A stretch of 16,265 bases of DNA from NCBI GenBank assembly GCA_036840015.1, contig DAISVV010000043.1, forward strand, positions 1-16,265, written 5' to 3'. A program made the translations under genes and the position numbers. The notes under the pieces were generated by a model. It saw only the letters and a list, made by a program, of their open reading frames with translations. It ran no database searches and was not told the origin of the DNA. Positions 7,304 to 13,993 of the stretch are shown piece after piece. The stretch is from SZUA-430 sp036840015. Lineage in GTDB: Bacteria > Pseudomonadota > Alphaproteobacteria > Micropepsales > Micropepsaceae. Every line of letters begins with the position of its first letter. Position 1 is the stretch's first letter.

Positions 7304-9304
7304 TTAGTGCCGGACAGTGAGGACAAGCCTCACGTCACGACCCGGCAGCAGCACCTCGTCCTTGTTGAAGGCGACGTGGTTGCGGATCTTTTCATCAAGC
7401 AGGTTGCGTCCAACGAGGCTGATGTCGATACCGCCGCTCTCGGTCTTGAAGGCCCGCCACGTCACGCCAGCATCAAGGCGCGTATAGCTCGCCGTCACCG
7501 TTTCGGTATCGGCGATGTCATCCTGCTTGAAGGCATGCGTCAGCTGGACGAAGGCATCGGCCTGCTCACCCGAAAGGCTCAGGCCACCGCCCAGCCGCAT
7601 CGGGGGAATACGAGGGACGTTGCCGCCAGCGTCGAACGAGGCATCCACCCAATCCGCCTTGATGTTGAACGCAAGTTCGCCGAACGACAGGCTGGCGACC
7701 GGAACGTCGACCTCCACCTCGCCGCCGGTGAACGTGGCGTCGCGCTGCACGAAGACAAGCTCGAGAAACTCCTGGCTGTCATCCGGGAAGAAGACGCCAA
7801 GCTCGTCATACGAATTGCCGGTGAGGTCGCCATAGACGAACCCGTCGAATTGCGTATGGAACAGTGTCAGCTCAGCCGTCACGCCGGGAAGCGTCAGCTT
7901 TGCGTTGCCTTCAAGGTTGAGGGCCTTCTCGAGGGAAATGTCCGGATCACCGATTTCCCAGGTGCCCGTCGCCTCGTGCGGGCCACGCGCAAAGAGCTCG
8001 ACCTGGTTCGGAGCGCGCTCGGCGTAGGACAGGTTCGCGCCCAGGCGCAGCGTGTCCGAAGCCTTGAACACGAGCCCGCCGAAGGCGCTGAACGGATCAT
8101 AGTCGCGCGTCGTGAACACGTCCGAGATGGGCGTGCCTTCGACGTCGGTGTGCTCGTGGCGCACACCCAGTTCAAGCACCAGGTCCTTGCCCAGGGGCGC
8201 GTCCGCGAAGGCATAGAACCCGAGCGAGTTGGTAATGCTCGGGAAAAGGAAGTCCTCGCCTTCGCCCTGCGCCTCGAAATCGCGATGCTGGAACTGGATG
8301 CCGCCGGCGATGGCCGAGAAGGGACCGAGCGCGCCATGGACAAGTTCGCCCCGCACCTCGTGGCTCTTGTCAATGAAGGTCGAGGCCGGACCGGTCACCG
8401 GCTTGACCTCGTCATGGATGTAATCCGACAGGCCTGCATTCAGGCGCAGCGCCGTGAAGCCCGCAAAGGGGTTCTTCCACTCGGACGACAGCAGCCACTT
8501 GTCCTGCTCCATCTCGATCGAAGCCTCTTCGCCGGGAATCCCGTAGGTGCTTTCGAAACGCACATAGGCGACGCCGAAATGACCGTTGTTCCCGAGCAGC
8601 GAACCACCCAGCGAGTATCCAAGCCCTTCAGCCTGGCTGTTCAATTGCTTGCCCAGCGGCGTCTCGTAGGAATCCCTGTCCTGGCTGACCGCATCGACAT
8701 GCCAGGCGAAGTTACCAACGCCGCCATCGAACAGGCCGGCAAACTCGGTGCCGTTGTCGACGCTGCTGGCCGCGAAGTGCCCCTCAAGCCCGAAGCCGTT
8801 CTTCGGGATCGAGGTTGGAATGCGGTTGTTGAGTGCGTTGACGACGCCGCCGATCGCCTGGCTGCCATAACGCAGCGTGGCAGGCCCACGCACCACCTCG
8901 ACGCCCTGCATGGCCAGGGGGTCGATCGGGACGCCGTGGTCCGGTGACAGGTCCGAAACGTCGAAGCTGCCGAGTCCATTCTCCAGCACGCGTACGCGCG
9001 TGGCATCAAAACCGCGAATGACAGGGCGTCCCGCGCCGGCAGCAAAGCTGGTGGACGTGACGCCCGGGATGTCCGACAGGGCATCCACGAGGTTCAACCC
9101 GCCGGACAGCGACAGGTCGCTGCGGTCGGCCGTGCCGACAAGCGTCGAGAACTGGTCGCGCGACTTCGAGATGGCCGACCCGGTGACAACGATCTTCTCG
9201 ACAGTCGCGGGTTCCTTGGCCTTCTCGTCGGCGACGGCAAGGTTTGCGGCAATGACCGCGATGGCGGCGCCTGAGAAAAGGCGCACTTTGTGTGACTTGA
9301 ACAT
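7304..9304 (-). CDS. TonB-dependent outer-membrane receptor, ZnuD-like, probable metal uptake
   Basis: A 666-residue outer-membrane receptor. The start at 9304 is fixed by GAGGAG six bases upstream and by a good signal peptide (MFKSHKVRLFSGAAIAVIA..., cleavage near AVA/DEK, residue 25); a longer reading of the frame has no support. A TonB box (EKIVVTG, 36-42) is followed by the plug domain (about 45-160) with RPVIRGFD, GVEVVRGPATLRYGSQAIGG and VVN. A 22-strand barrel ends with NLLDEKIRNHV and LLPGRDVRLVLTVRH. The terminal strand pattern and the short barrel resemble the ZnuD-type zinc receptor group, which I recall by its RNHxSxxKD...PLPGR end. The last residue is His, not the usual aromatic. 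A His/Cys-rich small protein precedes it by 92 bases in the same direction, supporting metal transport. That spacer contains GGTCCCC twice (9329-9335 and 9344-9350, plus strand). Zinc is the best guess; copper or another metal is possible. Confidence 0.92.
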   Translation of the reverse strand: MFKSHKVRLFSGAAIAVIAANLAVADEKAKEPATVEKIVVTGSAISKSRDQFSTLVGTADRSDLSLSGGLNLVDALSDIPGVTSTSFAAGAGRPVIRGFDATRVRVLENGLGSFDVSDLSPDHGVPIDPLAMQGVEVVRGPATLRYGSQAIGGVVNALNNRIPTSIPKNGFGLEGHFAASSVDNGTEFAGLFDGGVGNFAWHVDAVSQDRDSYETPLGKQLNSQAEGLGYSLGGSLLGNNGHFGVAYVRFESTYGIPGEEASIEMEQDKWLLSSEWKNPFAGFTALRLNAGLSDYIHDEVKPVTGPASTFIDKSHEVRGELVHGALGPFSAIAGGIQFQHRDFEAQGEGEDFLFPSITNSLGFYAFADAPLGKDLVLELGVRHEHTDVEGTPISDVFTTRDYDPFSAFGGLVFKASDTLRLGANLSYAERAPNQVELFARGPHEATGTWEIGDPDISLEKALNLEGNAKLTLPGVTAELTLFHTQFDGFVYGDLTGNSYDELGVFFPDDSQEFLELVFVQRDATFTGGEVEVDVPVASLSFGELAFNIKADWVDASFDAGGNVPRIPPMRLGGGLSLSGEQADAFVQLTHAFKQDDIADTETVTASYTRLDAGVTWRAFKTESGGIDISLVGRNLLDEKIRNHVAFNKDEVLLPGRDVRLVLTVRH

Positions 9305-9396
9305 GTAAAACTCCTCGATGAACTGAATGGTCCCCCCCAAGGCGGTCCCCAATTCGTGCGCCATGCGCTTCACCGGAGATGCGGGGATGATGTGGA

Positions 9397-9804
9397 TCAG
9401 GCGTTCAGCGTGGAGGGTGGTGCCCGTATCGGCACAGCGTGCCGTTGGTTGGCTTCGAGGGCGTGACCGTCCAGCTGGGGAAGTTCTGAGGTGCACGTCT
9501 GCGGCAACCAGGCAACGGTCGCCGATGCAAGCATCGCCTGCGCGCCCATCGAGGCAGCAAGGCAGGCAGGGCAGTTCTTTTCGCTCTTGTGTTGCTCGTC
9601 GTGATGGCCCGGCGCTCCATCCGCGCCATCGCCAGCTTCAAGAACAAACGCTTGTGCGTGGGATTGGATCGCGCCCGCGTCAGCATGGGTGTGGTGGACC
9701 GCCACCAATCCCTGAAGGATGAAGGCGATGAGCACAAGCCTGGCAAGCGCCGCACGCACGGCGCGCCATTCCGACGCTGCTCGCAAGATTGATTTCCCGC
9801 CCAT
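9397..9804 (-). CDS. Small membrane-associated His/Cys-rich protein, DUF2946-like
   Basis: A 135-residue protein. Residues about 15-35 are hydrophobic (ARLVLIAFILQGLVAV), forming either a signal anchor or an uncleaved signal. HHTH (37-40), H49, HH at 67-68 with H72, and a CPAC motif (78-81) follow, then a second hydrophobic stretch (about 84-100) and further His residues (113, 122). The layout matches the small DUF2946/CopL-type proteins often found upstream of metal-related TonB receptors; that family name is from memory of the pattern. The His and Cys residues are probable periplasmic metal ligands. No Shine-Dalgarno precedes the ATG at 9804, so the start is uncertain, although the frame is not. 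It is presumably co-transcribed with the receptor and transcribed from the hairpin-rich leader upstream. Confidence 0.78.
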   Translation of the reverse strand: MGGKSILRAASEWRAVRAALARLVLIAFILQGLVAVHHTHADAGAIQSHAQAFVLEAGDGADGAPGHHDEQHKSEKNCPACLAASMGAQAMLASATVAWLPQTCTSELPQLDGHALEANQRHAVPIRAPPSTLNA

Positions 9805-9967
9805 GCCGCGAAAAAAGCACAGGCAAGAAATTTGGGCAACCGGCGATCACCCGGCAGCGCGGATCGGCGCGCTGCTGTCGCTGCGCCGACACAAGACTAC
9901 CCGCGCCAGATGACTTGCACTCGCCCCGGGGGCGAGCAAGCCTGTCAATGAAGCCAGTAAAGCGAAA
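9805..9967 (-). promoter_or_regulatory. Structured upstream region of the metal-uptake operon
   Basis: This minus-strand leader carries two strong inverted repeats. CTCGCCCC / GGGGCGAG (9920-9927 and 9929-9936) extends outward with CTTGC / CAAG into a roughly 12-pair stem with a two-base bulge. TCGGCGC / GCGCCGA (9864-9870 and 9883-9889) closes a 12-base loop. No cobalamin riboswitch consensus, no clear Zur box and no certain promoter were found. The hairpins could belong to a transcribed leader, a small RNA or a regulator binding region. Confidence 0.35.
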
Positions 9968-9989
9968 CGCCGGGCAAGAATACCCGGCG
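9968..9989 (-). terminator. Probable terminator of the gap-interrupted PepSY-like gene
   Basis: CGCCGGG (9968-9974) and CCCGGCG (9983-9989) form a perfect seven-pair GC stem around an eight-base loop. On the minus strand the stem is followed by TTTCGCTTTA. It lies 30 bases after the stop codon at 10019. Flanking GAAAC and GTTTC can lengthen the stem if CTCCG is bulged. Confidence 0.6.
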
Positions 9990-10018
9990 CTCCGTTTCTG
10001 ATGGGGTCTGAAATTGAT

Positions 10019-10563
10019 CTACACGTAGCGAAGGTCGATTACCCGGCCATTGTAGGGATTGATCCGCAGCATGACAGGGCGCCCGCGGCGGTCATAGGCA
10101 TAGGCCCTGAGGCCCCAGCTCCAGCGCGACTCGCGCAGCCCGCGTACGCCGAAGAAGCCCTGGCGCTCGAGACGGCGCACGATCTGCCAGTGGGACAGGC
10201 TGCGGTCATGGTGTCGGTAGTCACGATCGCCGTGCCCCCACCCACGCTCCCAGCGATCAAAGCCGCGGTCATGCCGGCTGAAGTCGCGGTAGNNNNNNNN
10301 NNNNNNNNNNNNNNNNNNNNNNNNNNNNNNNNNNNNNNNNNNNNNNNNNNNNNNNNNNNNNNNNNNNNNNNNNNNNNNNNNNNNNNNNNNNNGTCGCGGT
10401 AGCCGCCGCGGTCGCCATGGCCGCGCCAGTCACCGCCATGCCTGAGCTCGTGATGGCCCTGGTTACCGTGTTTGTCGCCGTACTGGTCCGCCATGGCCGG
10501 GCCGAGCAGGGCCATGACGCCGAGGGTTACTGCTGTTGCAGCCGCGGTCACAAACTTGCGCAT
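10019..10563 (-). CDS. Secreted Arg/Asp/Gly-rich protein with PepSY-like C-terminus, interrupted by an assembly gap
   Basis: The start at 10563 has AGGAG nine bases upstream. The first 57 codons (to 10393) encode a signal peptide (MRKFVTAAATAVTLG..., cleavage after AMA at about 25) and a low-complexity region rich in His, Gly, Arg and Asp. After the 100 N, a different frame relative to the N count continues for 90 codons (10291-10022): YRDFSRHDRG..., then a conserved-looking domain SHWQIVRRLERQGFFGV...AYAYDRRGRPVMLRINPYNGRVIDLRYV, stopping at TAG (10019-10021). That ending has the shape of a PepSY-like repeat: helix, two strands, GRPV, then NPYNGRV. The two parts fit one gene if the true gap is 2 modulo 3 in length, so the apparent frame break is an artefact of the N filler. 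The gene is divergent from the PepSY/two-component operon and probably linked to it. Confidence 0.75.
10293..10392. other. Assembly gap of 100 N
   Basis: A run of exactly 100 N is the usual filler for a scaffold gap of unknown size. The ten bases GTCGCGGTAG occur immediately on both sides (10283-10292 and 10393-10402). The gap therefore falls in a repeated, low-complexity part of the coding sequence, or the flanking contigs overlap by ten bases. Confidence 0.97.
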
Positions 10564-10690
10564 GATGTTTAACTCCTGCTGAAAAAGCGCCGAAACCCAA
10601 CCCTTGCAGCCATCATTGCACCCCGCGCCTGAACGGGATCTGGACATATTATTCATGTCGGGTTCAGCGACTTTGCGCTATTTCATTCCC
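10564..10690. promoter_or_regulatory. Divergent control region between the two PepSY-like genes
   Basis: This 127-base spacer drives the gap-interrupted gene leftward and the PepSY/two-component operon rightward. It contains TATTAT (10647-10652), a fair -10 for the plus strand but without a matching -35 at normal distance. An inverted pair CTGAAC (10629-10634) / GTTCAG (10662-10667) flanks it. The pair could be a binding site for the response regulator encoded downstream; this is inference from position only. Confidence 0.35.
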
Positions 10691-11071
10691 ATGCGCGGAA
10701 CCATTCGCCAGTCCCTGATCGCCTTGCTGCTTGCCGCGGTGCTGCTCCAGCCCGTGGCCGCGCAGGACTGGACGCCGCCCGCGGACGGTCCTGGCGCGCA
10801 ATCGATCCCCCGTGACGGTCCCGGCGGGCCGCGCGGCGACCGGTTCCGGCGCGATCGACTGCCAGAGGACCTGCGCGTCGTGCCGCTCGACATGGTGATG
10901 AGTGGCCTCATGTCGCAATACCCCGGCAAGCCGCTCGACGCCCGCGGCCCCATGCGCCGGGGCGCACAACTCATCTACGAAATTGTCTGGCTGACCCCCG
11001 ACGGTCGCCAGATCGTCGTCATCGTTGATGCCCGGTCCGGACAGGTTCTGCGTGTCCGCGGACTGGGCTGA
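10691..11071 (+). CDS. Secreted PepSY-domain protein, first gene of a two-component operon
   Basis: A 126-residue protein. Starting at the ATG at 10691 gives an ideal signal peptide (MRGTIRQSLIALLLAAVLLQPVAAQ, cleaved near residue 24); an earlier ATG at 10655 would place 12 residues before it. No Shine-Dalgarno is visible for either. After a Pro/Gly/Arg/Asp-rich linker (27-58), residues about 65-122 form a PepSY domain: DMVMSGLMSQYPGKPLDARG, then YEIVWLTPDGRQIVVIVDARSGQVLRV. PepSY domains are small periplasmic folds often linked to peptidase inhibition or to sensor kinases. The gene ends 14 bases before the response regulator, so the three genes form an operon. A likely role is periplasmic modulation of the kinase, comparable in position to FeuN for FeuQ, but that is inference. 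Confidence 0.85.
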   Translation: MRGTIRQSLIALLLAAVLLQPVAAQDWTPPADGPGAQSIPRDGPGGPRGDRFRRDRLPEDLRVVPLDMVMSGLMSQYPGKPLDARGPMRRGAQLIYEIVWLTPDGRQIVVIVDARSGQVLRVRGLG

Positions 11072-11085
11072 AGAAAGGAAACGGG

Positions 11086-11775
11086 ATGAGGATCCTCGTT
11101 GTCGAAGATGACCCCGACCTGCGGCGTGTCCTGACCGACGCGCTCAAGGACAACGGCTATGTCGTGGACAGTGCCGGTGATGGCGTCGAGGGACATTATC
11201 TGGGCGAGAACGAGCCCTACGATGCCGTCATCCTCGACCTCGGCCTGCCCGAAATGGATGGCATCAAGGTGCTCGAGAAGTGGCGCAAGGCCGGACGCTC
11301 CATGCCGGTCCTTATCCTGACGGCCCGCGACCGCTGGAGCGACAAGGTCAAGGGCCTCGATGCCGGCGCCGATGACTATGTGGTCAAGCCCTTCTTCACC
11401 GAGGAAGTGCTCGCGCGCATCCGCACGCTGCTGCGCCGAAGCGCAGGCATCTCCACCTCCGACATCGAGTGTGGTCCTCTGCGCCTCGACACGCGCGCCG
11501 CACGCGTCACGATCGAGGGCAATCCGGTCAAGCTGACCTCGCTCGAGTACCGGCTGCTCGCCTATCTGGCCCACCACAAGGGCCGCGTCGTGTCGCGCAC
11601 CGAACTTGTGGAGCACCTCTACGACCAGGACTTCGACCGCGACTCCAACACGATCGAGGTCTTCGTCGGGCGCCTGCGCAAGAAACTCGGTGTCAGCCTG
11701 ATCCAGACGCTGCGGGGCCTTGGCTACAAGCTCGATGAAAGCGCTGCAGAATCCGAGGCAAATGCTGCCCAGTAG
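11086..11775 (+). CDS. OmpR/PhoP-family two-component response regulator
   Basis: A 229-residue transcription factor. The receiver domain (1-120) has the acidic pocket (E7, D8, D9), phosphoacceptor D51 in ILDLGLPEMDG, T80 in LTARD and K102 in VKPF. The RDRWSDKVKGLDAGADDY stretch (82-99) is typical of the PhoP/FeuP/QseB branch. The winged-helix DNA-binding domain (about 128-220) contains LTSLEYRLLAYLAHHKGRVVSR, the recognition segment DSNTIEVFVGRLRKKL and the wing LIQTLRGLGYKL. The ATG is preceded by AAAGGAAACGGG, a good ribosome binding site. The gene lies 14 bases after the PepSY gene and overlaps the kinase start, implying coupled translation. PhoP-like or FeuP-like regulation of envelope functions is the best analogy; the true regulon is not visible. 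Confidence 0.96.
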   Translation: MRILVVEDDPDLRRVLTDALKDNGYVVDSAGDGVEGHYLGENEPYDAVILDLGLPEMDGIKVLEKWRKAGRSMPVLILTARDRWSDKVKGLDAGADDYVVKPFFTEEVLARIRTLLRRSAGISTSDIECGPLRLDTRAARVTIEGNPVKLTSLEYRLLAYLAHHKGRVVSRTELVEHLYDQDFDRDSNTIEVFVGRLRKKLGVSLIQTLRGLGYKLDESAAESEANAAQ

Positions 11776-13174
11776 CAATTCGCTCGCCCTCAGGCTCGTT
11801 GCGATCGCCGCGGGCTGGGGCGTGATCGGCCTCGTCGCGGGCGGCATGATGCTGGCAAGCCTCTTCCGCAGCGCCGCCGAGCGCGGCTTCGACCAGCGGC
11901 TGATTGCCGACCTTGAAAGCGTCATCGCGGTCGCCGAGATCGATTGCGGCGGCACCTTCGTAATGCCCAAGCCCCTGATCGCCGAGCGGTTCACCCGTGC
12001 CTTCTCCGGTTCCTACTGGCAGGTGGCGACGATGGCGTCGGGGCCGAACACCCAGTCGCAGCCCGTGATGCGCTCGCGCTCCCTGTGGGACAAGACCCTG
12101 CCCGTCGGCAAGGGCACGCAGGCCGGCGAGATGGAGCAGGGCTATGCACCGGGTTTCCTCGGCCAGCGCCTGCGCTATGTCGAGCGCATCGTGTCGATCG
12201 CGCGGCCGGACACGGATGTCCCCGCCGCCTCCTGCGTCGGCAGTCGCCTGTTCCGCATCGCCGTGGCAGGCGACCTGCGCGACGTGGAGGCCGAGATCGA
12301 GGGTTTCGAGAGCACGCTCTTCTGGTCGGTGATCGCGCTCGGCGGCAGCATGACGCTGGCCATGGCCCTGTTCGTGCGCCTCGGCCTGTCGCCGCTCGAG
12401 AAGATATCCGCGGCGCTGGCCGCCATTCGCGAGGGCAGGGCCGCGCGCCTCGAGGGTCGCTATCCCAGCGAGATCCAGCCTCTTGCCGACGAGCTCAACG
12501 CTCTTGTCAGGCACAACGCCGACGTCGTGGCACGCGCACGAACGCATGTCGGAAACCTCGCCCACTTCCTGAAGACACCGCTGTCGGTCCTCGCCAACGA
12601 GGCCAGGGGAGCAAGCTCCCCGCTCGCCGACGCCGTGAACAAGCAGGTCGGCGTCATGCGGCGACAGGTCGATCATTACCTCGCCCGTGCGCGCACCGTG
12701 GCCTCGGCCGGCGTGATCGGCGCACGATGTGACGTGGCCCCGGTCATCGCAGACCTCACGCGCGCCCTCACGCGCATCTATGACCAGCAGGGCATCGCGA
12801 TCACTGCCGAATGCGCGGAAGGCTTTGTGTTCCGCGGCGACCGGGCCGACCTTGAGGAGATGCTGGGCAACCTGCTCGACAATGCCTGCAAATGGGCGTC
12901 GGAGCATGTCTCGATCGTGGTCTCGCCATCGCAGGCACCCGGCCGCCTGCGCATCGTCGTGGCTGACGACGGCCCCGGCCTTTCGGACGAACAGAAGAGG
13001 CGCGTACTCGAACGGGGCGAGCGCCTCGACGAGTCAAAGCCCGGATCAGGCCTCGGGCTTGGCATCGTGCGCGAGATCGCAAGCCTCTATGGCGGCACCT
13101 TTGCGCTGGGCAGGTCGCAGGCCGGGGGCCTCAGTGTCGAGCTCGACCTGCCGGCCGTCGATCGCGCGGCCTGA
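11762..13174 (+). CDS. PhoQ/FeuQ-like sensor histidine kinase
   Basis: A 470-residue membrane kinase, partner of the regulator before it. The ATG at 11762 overlaps the regulator stop by 14 bases; an ATG at 11735 in the same frame is an alternative, and neither has a strong ribosome binding site. TM1 is about 8-34, a periplasmic sensor domain about 37-184, TM2 about 185-206, then HAMP (206-260). The dimerisation helix carries the phosphoacceptor H268 in AHFLKTPLSVL, the PhoQ-type version of the HELRTPL box. The ATPase domain has N370 and N374 (GNLLDNACKWAS), DDGPG (402-406) and GSGLGLGIV (428-436). LERGERLDES is also PhoQ-like. The periplasmic domain has only two Cys (62 and 158), a possible disulfide. 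No acidic Mg-binding patch as in enteric PhoQ is obvious, so the signal may differ. The gene ends 13 bases before the convergent regulator gene. Confidence 0.95.
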   Translation: MLPSSNSLALRLVAIAAGWGVIGLVAGGMMLASLFRSAAERGFDQRLIADLESVIAVAEIDCGGTFVMPKPLIAERFTRAFSGSYWQVATMASGPNTQSQPVMRSRSLWDKTLPVGKGTQAGEMEQGYAPGFLGQRLRYVERIVSIARPDTDVPAASCVGSRLFRIAVAGDLRDVEAEIEGFESTLFWSVIALGGSMTLAMALFVRLGLSPLEKISAALAAIREGRAARLEGRYPSEIQPLADELNALVRHNADVVARARTHVGNLAHFLKTPLSVLANEARGASSPLADAVNKQVGVMRRQVDHYLARARTVASAGVIGARCDVAPVIADLTRALTRIYDQQGIAITAECAEGFVFRGDRADLEEMLGNLLDNACKWASEHVSIVVSPSQAPGRLRIVVADDGPGLSDEQKRRVLERGERLDESKPGSGLGLGIVREIASLYGGTFALGRSQAGGLSVELDLPAVDRAA

Positions 13175-13187
13175 ACAAGGCCTCGCG

Positions 13188-13520
13188 TCAGCTCTCCTCG
13201 GCCGGTGAGCCCTCTTCCGATCCGCGCGATTTTTTGGCTTTCCTGGACTTCTTCGGGGCGTCCTTCTTGTCCTTCTCGCCCTTGCCCTTCTTGCCCTTCT
13301 TGTCCTTCTTCTCCTTTTCGGGGCCATGATAGTCGTCGACACCGATCAGGATGGCATAGCAGGCAAGCCGGACCACGCGCGGGATCTTCACGGGTTCCCC
13401 GTCGCGCTCACCCTTCTCGTAGTACTGCACCACGCGGCGCTTGAGGCCCAGCGCATCGGCGGCATCCTTCTGCGACATGTCGAGCGATTTGCGCCAACGC
13501 TTGAAATCATTGCCCTTCAT
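13188..13520 (-). CDS. Small Xre-type helix-turn-helix regulator with lysine-rich tail
   Basis: A 110-residue protein starting at the ATG at 13520, with AAAGGG nine bases upstream. Residues about 5-62 form a helix-turn-helix domain (NDFKRWRKSLDMSQKDAADALG, LKRRVVQYYEKGERDG, then IPRVVRLACYAILIG), a common alphaproteobacterial small regulator type. Residues 69-97 are almost entirely Lys, Gly, Glu and Asp in KKDKK/KKGKK runs, a histone H1-like tail, ending in an acidic Ser/Glu segment. In the DNA the tail is a run of AAG codons, seen as CTT on the plus strand. It could bind specific promoters with the tail adding non-specific DNA affinity. A longer reading of the frame to 13943 has no start signal and is not supported. 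Targets are unknown. It converges on the kinase gene. Confidence 0.88.
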   Translation of the reverse strand: MKGNDFKRWRKSLDMSQKDAADALGLKRRVVQYYEKGERDGEPVKIPRVVRLACYAILIGVDDYHGPEKEKKDKKGKKGKGEKDKKDAPKKSRKAKKSRGSEEGSPAEES

Positions 13521-13993
13521 GGAGATGGCCCTTTTGTTTTCCGTTTCGGGAAGAGCAAACGTTAATGCGTCCCCAAAGGCAAGCGGCTGACACCGCGTTT
13601 CCACGCTGTTTTCCGGCCGCCACCGCACCGTGCCGCGCGTTAACCATGATCTGTCATTACCCCCCGCAGGAAAATGTTCACATGCCCGTCCCCGTGGTGC
13701 CGGGCCTCGCGCCTCGATGCGCCGACCGCTCAGGTCACCGTCACACGTCGAAGGGTGATTCGTGCGAACACCCCGCCAACGGCTGGACGCGCCGCTTGCA
13801 ACGCCGCCCGAGGCCATCGCGACCACAGGCGCCTCGGGTTTTCCCGCGCCGTCAGACCGGTCTTGCCGTGCTCCTGCCATTGCCGGAAGCCAGAGGACTG
13901 CGTAGACTCTCGCTGACTCTCTCGTGTTCGGCAGGCAGTGCACGCCCTGCGTGCATCAGCTGCCGCGCCCCCGGAAGCTTGAAAGGCCCGACA
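13521..13993 (+). promoter_or_regulatory. 473-base non-coding stretch before the FecR-domain gene
   Basis: No convincing protein gene lies here. The stretch carries the promoter of the divergent helix-turn-helix gene, and presumably that of the FecR gene, but no clear -35/-10 pair was found. It contains two hairpins. One is GGGTG-A-TTCG / CGAA-CACCC (13753-13773). The other is a stronger stem with a following T-run (13807-13842, listed separately). A short frame starting at 13674 with CAGGA before it could encode a leader peptide of 80 residues, but the composition is not protein-like. Confidence 0.45.
13807..13842 (+). terminator. Hairpin with T-run in the FecR leader, possible attenuator
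   Basis: CCCGAGGC (13807-13814) and GCCTCGGG (13831-13838) form a perfect eight-pair GC stem with a 16-base loop, followed at once by TTTT (13839-13842). This is the form of an intrinsic terminator, yet no plus-strand gene ends upstream of it. It lies 152 bases before the FecR start. It could therefore end a small RNA or act as an attenuator for the downstream gene. Confidence 0.5.

Noticed and set aside
6833..8947. 704-residue plus-strand open frame spanning the dehydrogenase end and the receptor gene
   Set aside because: It crosses two stop codons of real genes and the terminator at 7244-7273, and is antisense to a clear TonB receptor. It is open by composition only.
9305..9496. 64-residue N-terminal extension of the TonB receptor
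   Set aside because: The extension overlaps the end of the upstream gene, places the signal peptide internally, and ignores the strong GAGGAG site before the start at 9304.
9805..9967. Cobalamin riboswitch upstream of the TonB operon
   Set aside because: The position is right for one, but the conserved B12-box and core motifs are not present on the minus strand. The receptor also looks ZnuD-like, not BtuB-like.
11693..12907. 404-residue minus-strand open frame opposite the histidine kinase
   Set aside because: It is antisense to a kinase with full H, N and G boxes, has His/Arg/Gly-rich shadow composition and no ribosome binding site.
13188..13330. CTT/AAG-rich repeated tract as a microsatellite or CRISPR-like repeat
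   Set aside because: It is the coding sequence of the lysine-rich tail. There are no regular spacers and no constant repeat unit.
13753..13773. tRNA T-arm look-alike in the FecR spacer
   Set aside because: The stem-loop resembles a T-arm at first sight, but the loop is wrong and no acceptor, D or anticodon arm surrounds it.
13674..13916. 80-residue plus-strand open frame in the long spacer
   Set aside because: An AGGA lies before its ATG, but the product is a Cys/Arg-rich mixture without domain, signal or helix pattern, and it runs through the terminator-like hairpin. It was kept only as a remote leader-peptide possibility.
13521..13943. Longer version of the helix-turn-helix gene reaching 13943
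   Set aside because: The extra 141 residues have no start signal, a non-protein-like composition and pass through hairpins. The ATG at 13520 begins the usual family N-terminus.
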